A stretch of DNA of 7,499 bases from Actinomycetota bacterium (GCA_013813345.1 JACCRW010000104.1:1-7499); one strand, 5' to 3'; positions 1 to 7,417 are shown, counted from the stretch's first letter. Translations and numbers: made by a program. Notes: generated by a model from the sequence alone, not told the origin.

Positions 1-3
1 CGT

Positions 4-9
4 TACGCT
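4..9 (+). promoter_or_regulatory. possible -10 box for the acyl-CoA carboxylase gene
   Basis: TACGCT fits the actinobacterial -10 pattern TANNNT and ends 8 bases before the ATG at 18, predicting a transcript with a leader of only about 2 bases. No Shine-Dalgarno sequence is visible in the 17 bases before the start. The -35 region would lie outside the window, so the call rests on the hexamer and on the same spacing at other starts here. Confidence 0.3.
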
Positions 10-17
10 CACCGGCG

Positions 18-1578
<1,561 letters not shown>

Positions 1579-1583
<5 letters not shown>

Positions 1584-1613
1584 CCAAGAATCGCTTCGCG
1601 ATTCTTGGCTAGA
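1579..1613. terminator. perfect 16-bp hairpin between convergent genes (bidirectional terminator or dispersed repeat)
   Basis: Bases 1579-1594 pair without mismatch with 1598-1613 around a 3-base TTC loop. The carboxylase stop codon (TAG, 1581-1583) lies inside the left arm, and the acetyltransferase stop on the other strand is 18 bases further on, so the hairpin could end both transcripts. There is no T-run after the stem on either strand (AAAAGG follows on plus), so it is not a classical intrinsic terminator, though U-less hairpins occur in Actinobacteria. The arms are much more AT-rich than the surroundings and strikingly symmetrical, which also fits a mobile palindromic repeat. Confidence 0.7.
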
Positions 1614-1631
1614 AAAGGCAGGAAGGCGGCT

Positions 1632-2474
1632 CTAACCGAACTGCACCTGGAGCGAGTCGCAAACCGGGCGGTAGCCGATGTCGGCATAGATCTTGTTCGA
1701 GGTCGGATTGGCGAGGTCCGTGTAGAGGAAGCAGAAGCGACGGCCGGCGGCGAGCCGTTCGGCTGAGACGTGGGCCGTGACCGCGCTCCCGTAGCCGCGG
1801 CCCCGGTGCTTGGGCGGCGTGTAGACCGGTCCGATCCGAGTTCCTGTCGGAGTCGAGCTGCCGTATGCCGCGCACGAGACCGGCTCGCCGTCGACCTCCC
1901 AGAGGACGTAGGCGGCGTCCTCGGCGACGAGCTTGTGCTCGACATTCGCCTCGAGCGCAGCCTCGTCGGGATCGTCCTCGCCGAGCGCCTCGATCGAGAA
2001 GGCGCGCAGCCAGTCCGTGAGTAGAGCGCTGTCGGCAGCCGTCGCGGTTCGCGCCGCCCCTGCGCACGGTCGTGGCGGGATCACGTCGTTCAGCGCGAAG
2101 ATGCGCTGGCTGAAGCGGATGCTCCACGGCACGCCGTGCCTGCGACTCCACGCTTCGGCGAACGCCTCGATCTCCGGCGTCGCCCCGACCGCACCGGGCA
2201 GCTCCTCCTCGACGGCACCCGCAAGAGCCTCGACTGCGCCTTCGGCGAGAGGTTGGGCGAGCACGAGTCCGTGCGGAGGCGTTCGGAGCGCCGCGCCGAC
2301 GACCTCGCCGACCTCCTCGACGAGCCAGAACTGGTGCTCGGGGTAGCGCCATGGATGGTCTCGGAGCGTCCCGAGCAGTCCGAGCGCGAGGTTGTGCCGC
2401 GCCTCGTCGCGGAGCAGGAGTCCGCCGGCCCGATCGAGGAACTCGGCGGGGTCGGCGACGAGCTGGACGTTCAC
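1632..2474 (-). CDS. GNAT family N-acetyltransferase, substrate unknown
   Basis: This is a 280-residue cytoplasmic protein expected to transfer an acetyl group from acetyl-CoA to an amine that cannot be named from sequence. The catalytic GNAT fold is in the C-terminal half (about 140-280). It has the acetyl-CoA pyrophosphate-binding motif RGRGYG (R214 to G219, the R-x-x-G-x-G form) after the beta strand RIGPVYTPP, then the closing segment TDLANPTSNKIYADIGYRPV (242-261), common in acetyltransferases of this type. The N-terminal 130 residues form a second, degenerate domain, giving a protein longer than single-domain GNATs (about 150-180). The start is GTG at 2474, chosen because the protein begins naturally there and a TAGAAT box lies 6 bases upstream, predicting a leaderless message. 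It is divergent from the molybdate operon across only 26 bases; a functional link is possible but unsupported. Confidence 0.85.
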   Translation of the reverse strand: MNVQLVADPAEFLDRAGGLLLRDEARHNLALGLLGTLRDHPWRYPEHQFWLVEEVGEVVGAALRTPPHGLVLAQPLAEGAVEALAGAVEEELPGAVGATPEIEAFAEAWSRRHGVPWSIRFSQRIFALNDVIPPRPCAGAARTATAADSALLTDWLRAFSIEALGEDDPDEAALEANVEHKLVAEDAAYVLWEVDGEPVSCAAYGSSTPTGTRIGPVYTPPKHRGRGYGSAVTAHVSAERLAAGRRFCFLYTDLANPTSNKIYADIGYRPVCDSLQVQFG

Positions 2475-2493
2475 TGCACGATTCTACTAGTGT
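2464..2493 (+). promoter_or_regulatory. promoter of the molybdate operon, nearly leaderless
   Basis: The -10 box TAGTGT (2488-2493) ends 7 bases before the ATG at 2501. TGGACG (2464-2469) lies 18 bases upstream of it and matches the TTGACA -35 consensus at 4 of 6 positions. The predicted start is 2500 or 2501, at the initiation codon. This -10 is only 1 base from the divergent -10 of the acetyltransferase, so the two promoters sit back to back. The last four bases of the -10 lie in the left arm of the palindrome at 2490-2512, so a bound repressor would block it. Confidence 0.45.
2481..2486 (-). promoter_or_regulatory. -10 box for a leaderless acetyltransferase transcript
   Basis: On the minus strand TAGAAT is followed by 6 bases and then the GTG at 2474-2472, so the predicted transcription start coincides with the first base of the start codon. 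No Shine-Dalgarno sequence precedes the GTG. No good -35 is visible; the -35 area (about 2503-2510) falls inside the candidate operator. The start is predicted from spacing only. Confidence 0.45.
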
Positions 2494-2512
2494 CTAGGCA
2501 ATGCCTAGGCAC
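2490..2512. promoter_or_regulatory. candidate operator palindrome over the regulator start codon
   Basis: Centred on base 2501, the two 11-base half-sites pair at 10 of 11 positions (only 2493/2509 fail), with an uninterrupted 7-bp core CTAGGCA / TGCCTAG. It covers the end of the predicted -10, the transcription start and the start codon of the HTH-Mop regulator, the expected place for an autorepressor site. It also lies across the -35 area of the divergent acetyltransferase, so both directions could be affected. Which protein binds is an inference from position; the sequence does not resemble the published ModE site of E. coli. Some of the symmetry falls in coding sequence (Pro-Arg-His) and could be coincidental. 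Confidence 0.55.
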
Positions 2513-2878
2513 GCTCTCTCAGCCCAGGAGGCGGCTCGCGCGCTCGGGATCAGCGTCGACACGCTGCGGCGCTGGGATCGCGCCGGCAAGATCGCGGTCG
2601 ACCGCGACGCCGCGAACCGGCGGGTCGTTTCGGCGTCCGAAGTCGAGCGGCTCCGCGCGCCGACGGGCGAGCAGGAGCTTTCCGCCCGCAACCATTTCCG
2701 CGGCGTCGTCCGTACGGTCGAGCTCGAGGGCTTCCTCGCCCGCGTCGAGATCGACGTGACCGAGCCAGCGCGGGTCGTCGCGATCATCACGCGAGAGTCC
2801 GTCGAGCAACTCGGCCTGAAGCCGGGAGCGAGCGCCGCCGGCGTCGTCAAGGCGACCTCCGTGATGGTGGAGCGATGA
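2501..2878 (+). CDS. HTH-Mop (TOBE) protein, probable molybdate-responsive regulator of the mod operon
   Basis: The 125-residue protein has two parts. Residues 6-52 form a MerR/excisionase-like helix-turn-helix (SAQEAARALGISVDTLRRWD, then a basic wing ending in ASEVERL). Residues 60-125 form a single Mop/TOBE domain that binds molybdate or tungstate; it opens with SARNHFRGVV and closes with VKATSVMV, the ends that build the oxyanion site in molbindins. Mop domains bind at subunit interfaces, so it should act as an oligomer. Being first in an operon with modABC, it is best read as a molybdate sensor that represses uptake when molybdate is plentiful, a role ModE fills with a different HTH and two Mop units. 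The ATG at 2501 keeps the HTH whole and sits at the centre of the candidate operator. The last codons overlap modA by 4 bases (ATGA). The domains are clear; repression and the target site are inferred. Confidence 0.85.
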   Translation: MPRHALSAQEAARALGISVDTLRRWDRAGKIAVDRDAANRRVVSASEVERLRAPTGEQELSARNHFRGVVRTVELEGFLARVEIDVTEPARVVAIITRESVEQLGLKPGASAAGVVKATSVMVER

Positions 2879-3600
2879 GGCTCCGCGCCACCGCGCTGGC
2901 GCTCGTCGCCCTTGTCGGCGCGGGGTGGACGAGTGCACAGACCGACGATCCTGTCACCGTCTACGCCGCCGCCTCGCTGACCGAGTCGTTGCCCCGGATC
3001 TCAGCGGCCTCTCGGTTCCAGTTCGCAGGCTCGAACCAGCTCGCGCTCCAGATCCGGCAGGGCGCGCCGGCCGACGTCTTCGCCTCCGCCAGCCCGATCT
3101 ACACCCAGCAGCTCCACCGCGAGGGCCTCGTCGAGCGGCCGCGCACCTTCGCGACGAACTCGCTCGTCCTCGCGGTGCCGAAGCGCAACCCAGCCCGAAT
3201 CCGCTCCGTCTGCGACCTGGCGAAACGACCGAGCCTGAAGCTCGTGGTCGCCGGCGCGAAGGTGCCCGTCGGCCTCTATACGCGCGAGGTGCTGAAGCGG
3301 CTCGAGCTGCTGCGAGTCCTCCGCAAGGCCGTCAGCCAGGAGCCTGATGTGAGGGGGATCGTCGGCAAACTGGCGCTCGGCGAGGCGGATGCCGGGTTCG
3401 TCTACGCGACCGATGTGCGCGCCGCGGGCGGCCGGCTCGTCGCGATCCCGCTGCCGCGGCGCTCGCAGCCCACGATCCGCTACGAGGTCGCGGTCGTCAA
3501 GAGCTCGAAGAATCGCGCCGGAGCGTTCGAGCTGATCGCCAGCCTGCTCGGCGCCGACGGCCGCCGCGAGCTCGCGCGAGCCGGCTTCGGGCTCCCCTGA
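2875..3600 (+). CDS. modA: molybdate ABC transporter, substrate-binding protein ModA
   Basis: This 241-residue extracytoplasmic protein captures molybdate (possibly tungstate) and delivers it to ModB. The mature part starts with the family pattern VTVYAAASLTESLP (about 27-40). It continues with FAGSNQLALQIRQGAPADVF, whose GS pair and the Ser of AASLT correspond to oxyanion-contacting serines in E. coli ModA. Later come VPVGLYTREVL and DAGFVYATDV, which hold the other ligand-contact region and the conserved Tyr. It is slightly shorter than the usual 250-260 residues because the loop between SLTESLP and FQFAGS is reduced. The N-terminus is a signal-like hydrophobic segment (RLRATALALVALVGAG) with a possible signal peptidase I site after TSA. 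It has no lipobox cysteine, unusual if the cell is a monoderm. The start overlaps the regulator's stop (ATGA), implying translational coupling; GGAG lies just before the ATG. Confidence 0.93.
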   Translation: MRLRATALALVALVGAGWTSAQTDDPVTVYAAASLTESLPRISAASRFQFAGSNQLALQIRQGAPADVFASASPIYTQQLHREGLVERPRTFATNSLVLAVPKRNPARIRSVCDLAKRPSLKLVVAGAKVPVGLYTREVLKRLELLRVLRKAVSQEPDVRGIVGKLALGEADAGFVYATDVRAAGGRLVAIPLPRRSQPTIRYEVAVVKSSKNRAGAFELIASLLGADGRRELARAGFGLP

Positions 3601-4421
3601 GCCGCGTCTTCCCGCTCCTGCTCGTTCTCGCTGCCGCGGTCGCGCTCGGCTTCCTGCTCCTGCCCGTGCTCGCGATCTTCCTGCGGATCCCGCCCGGCGA
3701 CCTGCTCGACGGGATGCGGAGCGAGGCGGCGATCGACGCGGTGCTCGTGACGGCGAAGACGAGCGCGATCGCCAACCTGCTGATCCTGCTCGTGGGGACG
3801 CCGGCCGCCTACCTGATCGCGACGCGCCGCTTCGCGGGTCGTGCGCTCGTGATCACCCTGATCGAGTTGCCGCTCGTGCTCCCGCCCGCCGTTGCGGGGA
3901 TCGGGCTCCTGGCAGCCTTCGGACGCTTCGGCCTCCTCGGCGACCAGCTCACGGCGCTCGGGCTCTCGATCCCGTTCACCCAGATCGCCGTCGTGCTTGC
4001 GGTCACGTTCGTGGCGAGCCCGTTCTACCTCCGGGCCGCGATCGCCGCCTTCGAGGCCGTCGATCCGAACCTGCCCGCGGCCGCCCGCACGCTCGGCGCC
4101 TCGCCGGCTCGCACCTTCTTCCGCGTCGCCCTGCCGCTCGCAGCCGGCGGGCTCGGCGCCGGCTGGGCGCTCTCGTTCGCTCGGGGAATCGGCGAGTTCG
4201 GCGCGACGATCATGTTCGCCGGGTCGCTTCAGGGAGTCACCCAGACGCTCTCGCTCGCGATCTACGAGCAGTTCGACGTCCGGTTCGAGCTCGCGCTCGC
4301 GATCGGCGCCGAGCTCGCCGTCGTCAGCGCGGCGATCCTCCTCGTCGTCAAGCTGCTCCCCTCATGGACACGCTCGCCGTCCGGCTCGACCACCCTCTTC
4401 GCTCCTTCGCGCTCCACGTAG
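3597..4421 (+). CDS. modB: molybdate ABC transporter, permease ModB (probable CTG start)
   Basis: ModB is the inner-membrane channel of the molybdate importer. The body shows several membrane helices and the cytoplasmic EAA loop that contacts the ATPase, here EAVDPNLPAAARTLGASPAR followed by TFFRVALP (about 153-180 in this 274-residue version). GIGEFGATIMFAG follows, as usual in ModB. The first canonical start codon is GTG at 3666, but it falls inside membrane helix 1 and discards VFPLLLVLAAAVALGFLLLP. Reading upstream in frame, there is no ATG, GTG or TTG between that GTG and at least 3483, inside modA. The CTG at 3597-3599 overlaps the modA stop as CTGA and gives the natural N-terminus SRVFPLLLVL, so I chose it as a translationally coupled start. 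The C-terminus runs 58 bases into modC, adding about 17 low-complexity residues past the usual end near VVKLLPSW. The identity is sure; the start is probable. Confidence 0.85.
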   Translation: MSRVFPLLLVLAAAVALGFLLLPVLAIFLRIPPGDLLDGMRSEAAIDAVLVTAKTSAIANLLILLVGTPAAYLIATRRFAGRALVITLIELPLVLPPAVAGIGLLAAFGRFGLLGDQLTALGLSIPFTQIAVVLAVTFVASPFYLRAAIAAFEAVDPNLPAAARTLGASPARTFFRVALPLAAGGLGAGWALSFARGIGEFGATIMFAGSLQGVTQTLSLAIYEQFDVRFELALAIGAELAVVSAAILLVVKLLPSWTRSPSGSTTLFAPSRST

Positions 4422-5404
4422 AGCTCGAGGTCGGGCGCGAGACCCTCGCGCTCGTCGGGCCCTCCGGAGCCGGAAAGTCGAGCGTGCTGCGGGCGATCGC
4501 AGGGCTGCTGCGGCCGGACGCGGGTCGGATCGCGCTGGGGCCGGACGTCTGGCTCGACACTGCGCCCGAAACTGGTCGCCGGATCTCGCTGCCGCCCGAA
4601 CGGCGCTCGGTCGGGCTCGTCTTCCAGGAGTACGCGCTTTTCCCCCACCTGACCGTCGAGGCGAACGTCGGCTTCGGCGGCCGAGCGCGCGTGGGGGAGC
4701 TGCTCGAGCGCTTCCACATCTCCGAGCTCGCGCGCGCCCGACCGGGTGAGCTCTCGGGCGGCGAGCGCCAGCGGGTCGCGCTCGCCCGCGCGCTCGCCCG
4801 CGACCCCGCCGTGCTCCTACTCGACGAGCCGCTCTCGGCGCTCGACGCCCATACGAAGGGAACCGTGCGCGCTGAGCTGGGCGAGCTCCTGCGCGACCTC
4901 GGCTTGCCGACGGTTCTCGTGACGCACGACTTCGAGGACGCCGCCGCGCTCGCCGACCGGGTGGGCGTGATCGTCGATGGGCAGATCCTCCAGCTCGGGC
5001 GCTCGGCTGAGCTGCTCGCGGCCCCGGCAAGCGGCTTCGTCGCGAGCTTCACGGGCGCGAATCTCCTGCCGGGCAGCGCCCGACCGGGGAGAGACGGCCT
5101 GACGGAGATCGTCCTCGACCACGGGGTGACGGCCTATTCCACCGCCGCCGGCGAGGGGCGCGTCGGGCTCGCCGTCTATCCCTGGGAAATCGCGCTCTCG
5201 CGGGAGGCGCCGGCCGACTCGACGCTGAACCACGTGACCGGCGCGGTGACATCGCTTGTCTCGCTCGGGAACCGCGTCCGCGTCCGGGTCGGCCCCCTGA
5301 CGGCGGAGCTAACGACCGGCTCGGTCGAGCGCCTCGACCTGCGGGAAGGGGAGCTCGTGGTCGCATCGTTCAAGGCGACGGCGACGCGACTCGTACCGCT
5401 GTAG
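4364..5404 (+). CDS. modC: molybdate ABC transporter, ATP-binding protein ModC
   Basis: This 346-residue cytoplasmic ATPase drives ModB. All catalytic motifs are present: Walker A GPSGAGKS (32-39), Q-loop FQEY with Gln88, signature LSGGERQ (130-136), Walker B LLLDE (151-155), D-loop SALD (158-161) and H-loop His188 in VLVTHDF. The region after 220 is regulatory. A TOBE/Mop unit at about 288-346 runs from NHVTGAVTSLVSLGN to ASFKATATRLV, the part that in ModC-type ATPases binds molybdate and can inhibit transport. The operon thus carries two molybdate-binding TOBE domains, one for transcription and one for the transporter. The ATG at 4364 lies inside modB in another frame and gives a typical N-terminus (MDTLAVRLDHPLRSFALHVE), so the long overlap is real rather than a start error. 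The stop is one base from the stop of the convergent GGDEF gene. Confidence 0.94.
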   Translation: MDTLAVRLDHPLRSFALHVELEVGRETLALVGPSGAGKSSVLRAIAGLLRPDAGRIALGPDVWLDTAPETGRRISLPPERRSVGLVFQEYALFPHLTVEANVGFGGRARVGELLERFHISELARARPGELSGGERQRVALARALARDPAVLLLDEPLSALDAHTKGTVRAELGELLRDLGLPTVLVTHDFEDAAALADRVGVIVDGQILQLGRSAELLAAPASGFVASFTGANLLPGSARPGRDGLTEIVLDHGVTAYSTAAGEGRVGLAVYPWEIALSREAPADSTLNHVTGAVTSLVSLGNRVRVRVGPLTAELTTGSVERLDLREGELVVASFKATATRLVPL

Positions 5405-5405
5405 C

Positions 5406-7199
5406 TCAGGCGGAGAAAGCGACGACGGTCTGGTCGGCGATCCCGAGCTCCTCGGCGAGAGCCGCCACGATCTCCGGGTCGAACTGGGTCCCGGCGCAGC
5501 GCTCCAGCTCCTCGAGCGCTTCGTCGTCCGAGAGCCGTTCCCGGTAGACGCGATCCGACGTCATCGCGTCGTAGGCATCCGCGACGAAGATGATCCGAGC
5601 CCCGAGCGGGATCGTCTCGCCGGCGACCGCGTGTGGATAGCCGGCGCCGTCCCAGCGCTCGTGATGGTGCAGGACCCAGTCGGCGACGGGGTCGACGCCG
5701 AGCGACTCGAGCATGCGGAAGCCGATCTGCGGATGCCGCTCGAGCACGAGCCGTTCCGTCTCCGAGAGCGGTCCGGGCTTACGGAGGATCTCCTCGGGAA
5801 TCGCGAGCTTGCCGAGGTCGTGGAGGCTGGCCGCGAGGCGGGTGAGCTCGACCTGCTCGCGATCGACGCCGAGGCGGGTCGCGATTCGCGCGGCGAGCTC
5901 GGCGACCCGCTCGGAGTGGCTGCCCGTGTAGGCGTCGCGCGCGTCGACGGCCCGGGCGAGGCTCGCGGCGGCGCGGAAGCGGGCGGCCCGGTCGGGCCCG
6001 GCGGCGAGCCGCTTCAGCTCCGCGATCTCGACCACGTCGGGGCGATAGACGCGAACCTGATCCTTGCCGTACTCCTTCGCCCAGTAGAGGGCGCTGTCGG
6101 CGCGGCGTACGAGCTCGTCCCGCTCGAGCCCCTCGACCGGAACCGTGGCGATCCCGGCGCTGACGGTGACCGAGCCGGCCGGTCCGGCGGGGGCGATCTC
6201 GACGGCCGCGATCCGTCGGACGATCGCCTCGGCGGCGATCCTGGCTCCCTCTTCGTCCCGTCCCGGGAGCAGGATCGCGAACTCGTCACCACCGAGGCGG
6301 AAGGCCTCGCCGCCCTGGCGCAGGCGCGTCGCAAGCTGCGCGAGCACCTTGTCCCCGCCCGGATGCCCATAGCGGTCGTTGATCCGCTTGAAGTCGTCGA
6401 TGTCGATCAGGCAGAGGGTGAGCGGGTATCCCTGCTCGCGGGAATCGGCGACCTCGCGCTCGAGCCGGTCGTGGAAGTGGCGATGGTTGCCGAGACCGGT
6501 GAGCGGGTCGGTGAGCGCAAGCCGCATTGCGCGGAGCTCGCGGAAGGTCGAGCGCTGGTAGAGCGCGATCGCGAGCAGGGGGCCGACGAGAGCGCCTGAG
6601 AGAACCGGCGCGCGCTGCCAGAGCACGACCAGGATCAGCGCCGCCGAGCCCATCAGGGCAAAGGGGAGCATCGTGACCGAGAAGCTCGAGCGCGCGACCT
6701 CGAGCACCGACTTCTCGGAGCTCGTGCCGACGACCGCGCTGATCAGAGACACGTTGACCGTGTAGTGGACGAAGGCACAGACGGCGACCTGGGCGACGAC
6801 GTGTGCCGCGCTCGAGCCGTGCAGCGGCGCCAGCGCGGCCCCCGAGGCGGCGCCGGCCGCTGCGAGCACGGAGGCGTTGAAGCCGACCCGGAGCGGCGGA
6901 CGGTGTTCGAGGAGCTGCATCACCGGAGCGGCGAAGCCGACGATCACGCCCGCCTGCCAGCCGTAGAGCACGATCGTCGCGACCGCGAAGACGAAGGTGA
7001 GCGAGACCCCGCCGGTATCGATCCCGTCGAGCGGCACCGGGTAGCGCTCGGAGAAGGTCGAAGCCATGAGCAGGCCAGCGATTCCGAGAAGCGCCAGGAA
7101 GCTCCGCGGTGAGGTGGCGAACGAGGCCGCGGCGGCGACCGTGACGGCGAGTCCCGTCAGGTAGACGGGAGCGACGACGGCCGCGAGCCGCGGGGGCAT
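5406..7199 (-). CDS. membrane-bound bifunctional GGDEF/HD-GYP protein (c-di-GMP synthesis and breakdown)
   Basis: The 597-residue protein has three parts. Residues 3 to about 216 hold several hydrophobic segments (for example VAPVYLTGLAVTVAAAA and VSLTFVFAVATIVLYG), forming a membrane sensor whose signal is unknown. Residues about 226-386 are a GGDEF domain with TDPLTGLGN, the metal-binding IDIDDFKRIND and an intact GGDEF (303-307), so diguanylate cyclase activity is expected. The inhibitory I-site RxxD is degenerate (RQGG), so product feedback is probably lost. Residues about 406-584 are an HD-GYP phosphodiesterase with HDLGK (His460, Asp461), HHHERWDGAGYP (511-522), DAYDAMTSDR and GTQFDP, all intact; this class hydrolyses c-di-GMP. 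I chose the ATG at 7199, preceded by a weak GGGGGA, because it starts just before the first helix; ATG 7217 is an alternative adding six residues. Longer versions would run through the small gene upstream and give a non-protein-like arginine/serine-rich stretch. The net activity cannot be told from sequence. Confidence 0.93.
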   Translation of the reverse strand: MPPRLAAVVAPVYLTGLAVTVAAAASFATSPRSFLALLGIAGLLMASTFSERYPVPLDGIDTGGVSLTFVFAVATIVLYGWQAGVIVGFAAPVMQLLEHRPPLRVGFNASVLAAAGAASGAALAPLHGSSAAHVVAQVAVCAFVHYTVNVSLISAVVGTSSEKSVLEVARSSFSVTMLPFALMGSAALILVVLWQRAPVLSGALVGPLLAIALYQRSTFRELRAMRLALTDPLTGLGNHRHFHDRLEREVADSREQGYPLTLCLIDIDDFKRINDRYGHPGGDKVLAQLATRLRQGGEAFRLGGDEFAILLPGRDEEGARIAAEAIVRRIAAVEIAPAGPAGSVTVSAGIATVPVEGLERDELVRRADSALYWAKEYGKDQVRVYRPDVVEIAELKRLAAGPDRAARFRAAASLARAVDARDAYTGSHSERVAELAARIATRLGVDREQVELTRLAASLHDLGKLAIPEEILRKPGPLSETERLVLERHPQIGFRMLESLGVDPVADWVLHHHERWDGAGYPHAVAGETIPLGARIIFVADAYDAMTSDRVYRERLSDDEALEELERCAGTQFDPEIVAALAEELGIADQTVVAFSA

Positions 7200-7227
7200 G
7201 TGTCCCCCGAGGCCCATCGGACCGTTG

Positions 7228-7335
7228 CTACCAGCCCCAGCTGGCGAGATCCCAGCCCCAGCTGCCGAACGTCGTCGCGAGGCTCGCCAGCACCACCAGG
7301 ACGATGAGGAACCTCGGGTTCTTCCACTGCAGCAT
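7228..7335 (-). CDS. 35-residue single-span membrane protein with a Trp-rich tail, unknown function
   Basis: This small gene codes for 35 residues: a polar, basic start (MLQWKNPR), one hydrophobic segment FLIVLVVLASLATTF (9-23), then a tail with SWGW twice (25-28 and 32-35) ending on the last Trp. It is supported by a near-ideal ribosome binding site, AAGGAGG, 5 bases before the ATG, the best in the window, and by a sequence that makes a sensible membrane peptide. It lies 28 bases upstream of the GGDEF/HD-GYP start on the same strand (10 bases if that gene starts at 7217), so the two are probably co-transcribed and the peptide may be a membrane partner of that protein. Lys5 and Arg8 flank the hydrophobic segment on the N-terminal side, suggesting the N-terminus stays inside and the Trp tail faces out. 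I do not recognise the family. Confidence 0.72.
   Translation of the reverse strand: MLQWKNPRFLIVLVVLASLATTFGSWGWDLASWGW
7231..7264. repeat. 13-bp direct repeat inside the small membrane-protein gene
   Basis: CCAGCCCCAGCTG occurs exactly at 7231-7243 and again at 7252-7264, a period of 21 bases or seven codons. On the minus strand it encodes the two SWGW units. The in-frame period suggests a small tandem duplication that doubled the Trp motif. Confidence 0.6.
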
Positions 7336-7340
7336 GTTGC

Positions 7341-7347
7341 CCTCCTT
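7341..7347 (-). promoter_or_regulatory. strong Shine-Dalgarno site for the 35-residue protein
   Basis: AAGGAGG on the minus strand, followed by the 5-base spacer GCAAC and the ATG at 7335. It is the clearest ribosome binding site in the window and is the main reason to accept such a short gene. It contrasts with the neighbouring leaderless-type starts. Confidence 0.7.
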
Positions 7348-7411
7348 CGCAGACGCCAGTACTCGATCTTGCATCGCGCCGTCTCGAGGAGAATCCCCCG
7401 TAGGAGTGATT

Positions 7412-7417
7412 TAGGCT
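7412..7417 (+). promoter_or_regulatory. -10 box for a leaderless transcript of the last, partial gene
   Basis: TAGGCT (TANNNT) ends exactly 6 bases before the ATG at 7424, so the predicted transcription start is the A of that ATG. There is no Shine-Dalgarno sequence and no clear -35. The 88 bases between the two divergent start codons (7336-7423) otherwise hold only the ribosome binding site of the small gene; I could not identify a convincing minus-strand promoter there. Confidence 0.4.

Noticed and set aside
2136..2759. 207-codon plus-strand frame spanning the acetyltransferase start and the regulator
   Set aside because: It is antisense to one real gene and out of frame with the other, crosses the promoter region and has no domain-like sequence.
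3666..4421. GTG 3666 as the ModB start
   Set aside because: It removes most of membrane helix 1, which is encoded in frame directly upstream back to the modA stop.
5631..6599. 322-codon open frame on the plus strand opposite the GGDEF/HD-GYP gene
   Set aside because: Low-complexity Glu/Gly/Arg/Asp composition, no motif, and fully covered by a well-supported gene on the other strand.
7348..7411. Possible c-di-GMP riboswitch in the leader of the small membrane gene
   Set aside because: I looked because of the downstream c-di-GMP enzyme, but saw no GEMM-like conserved core or paired helices.
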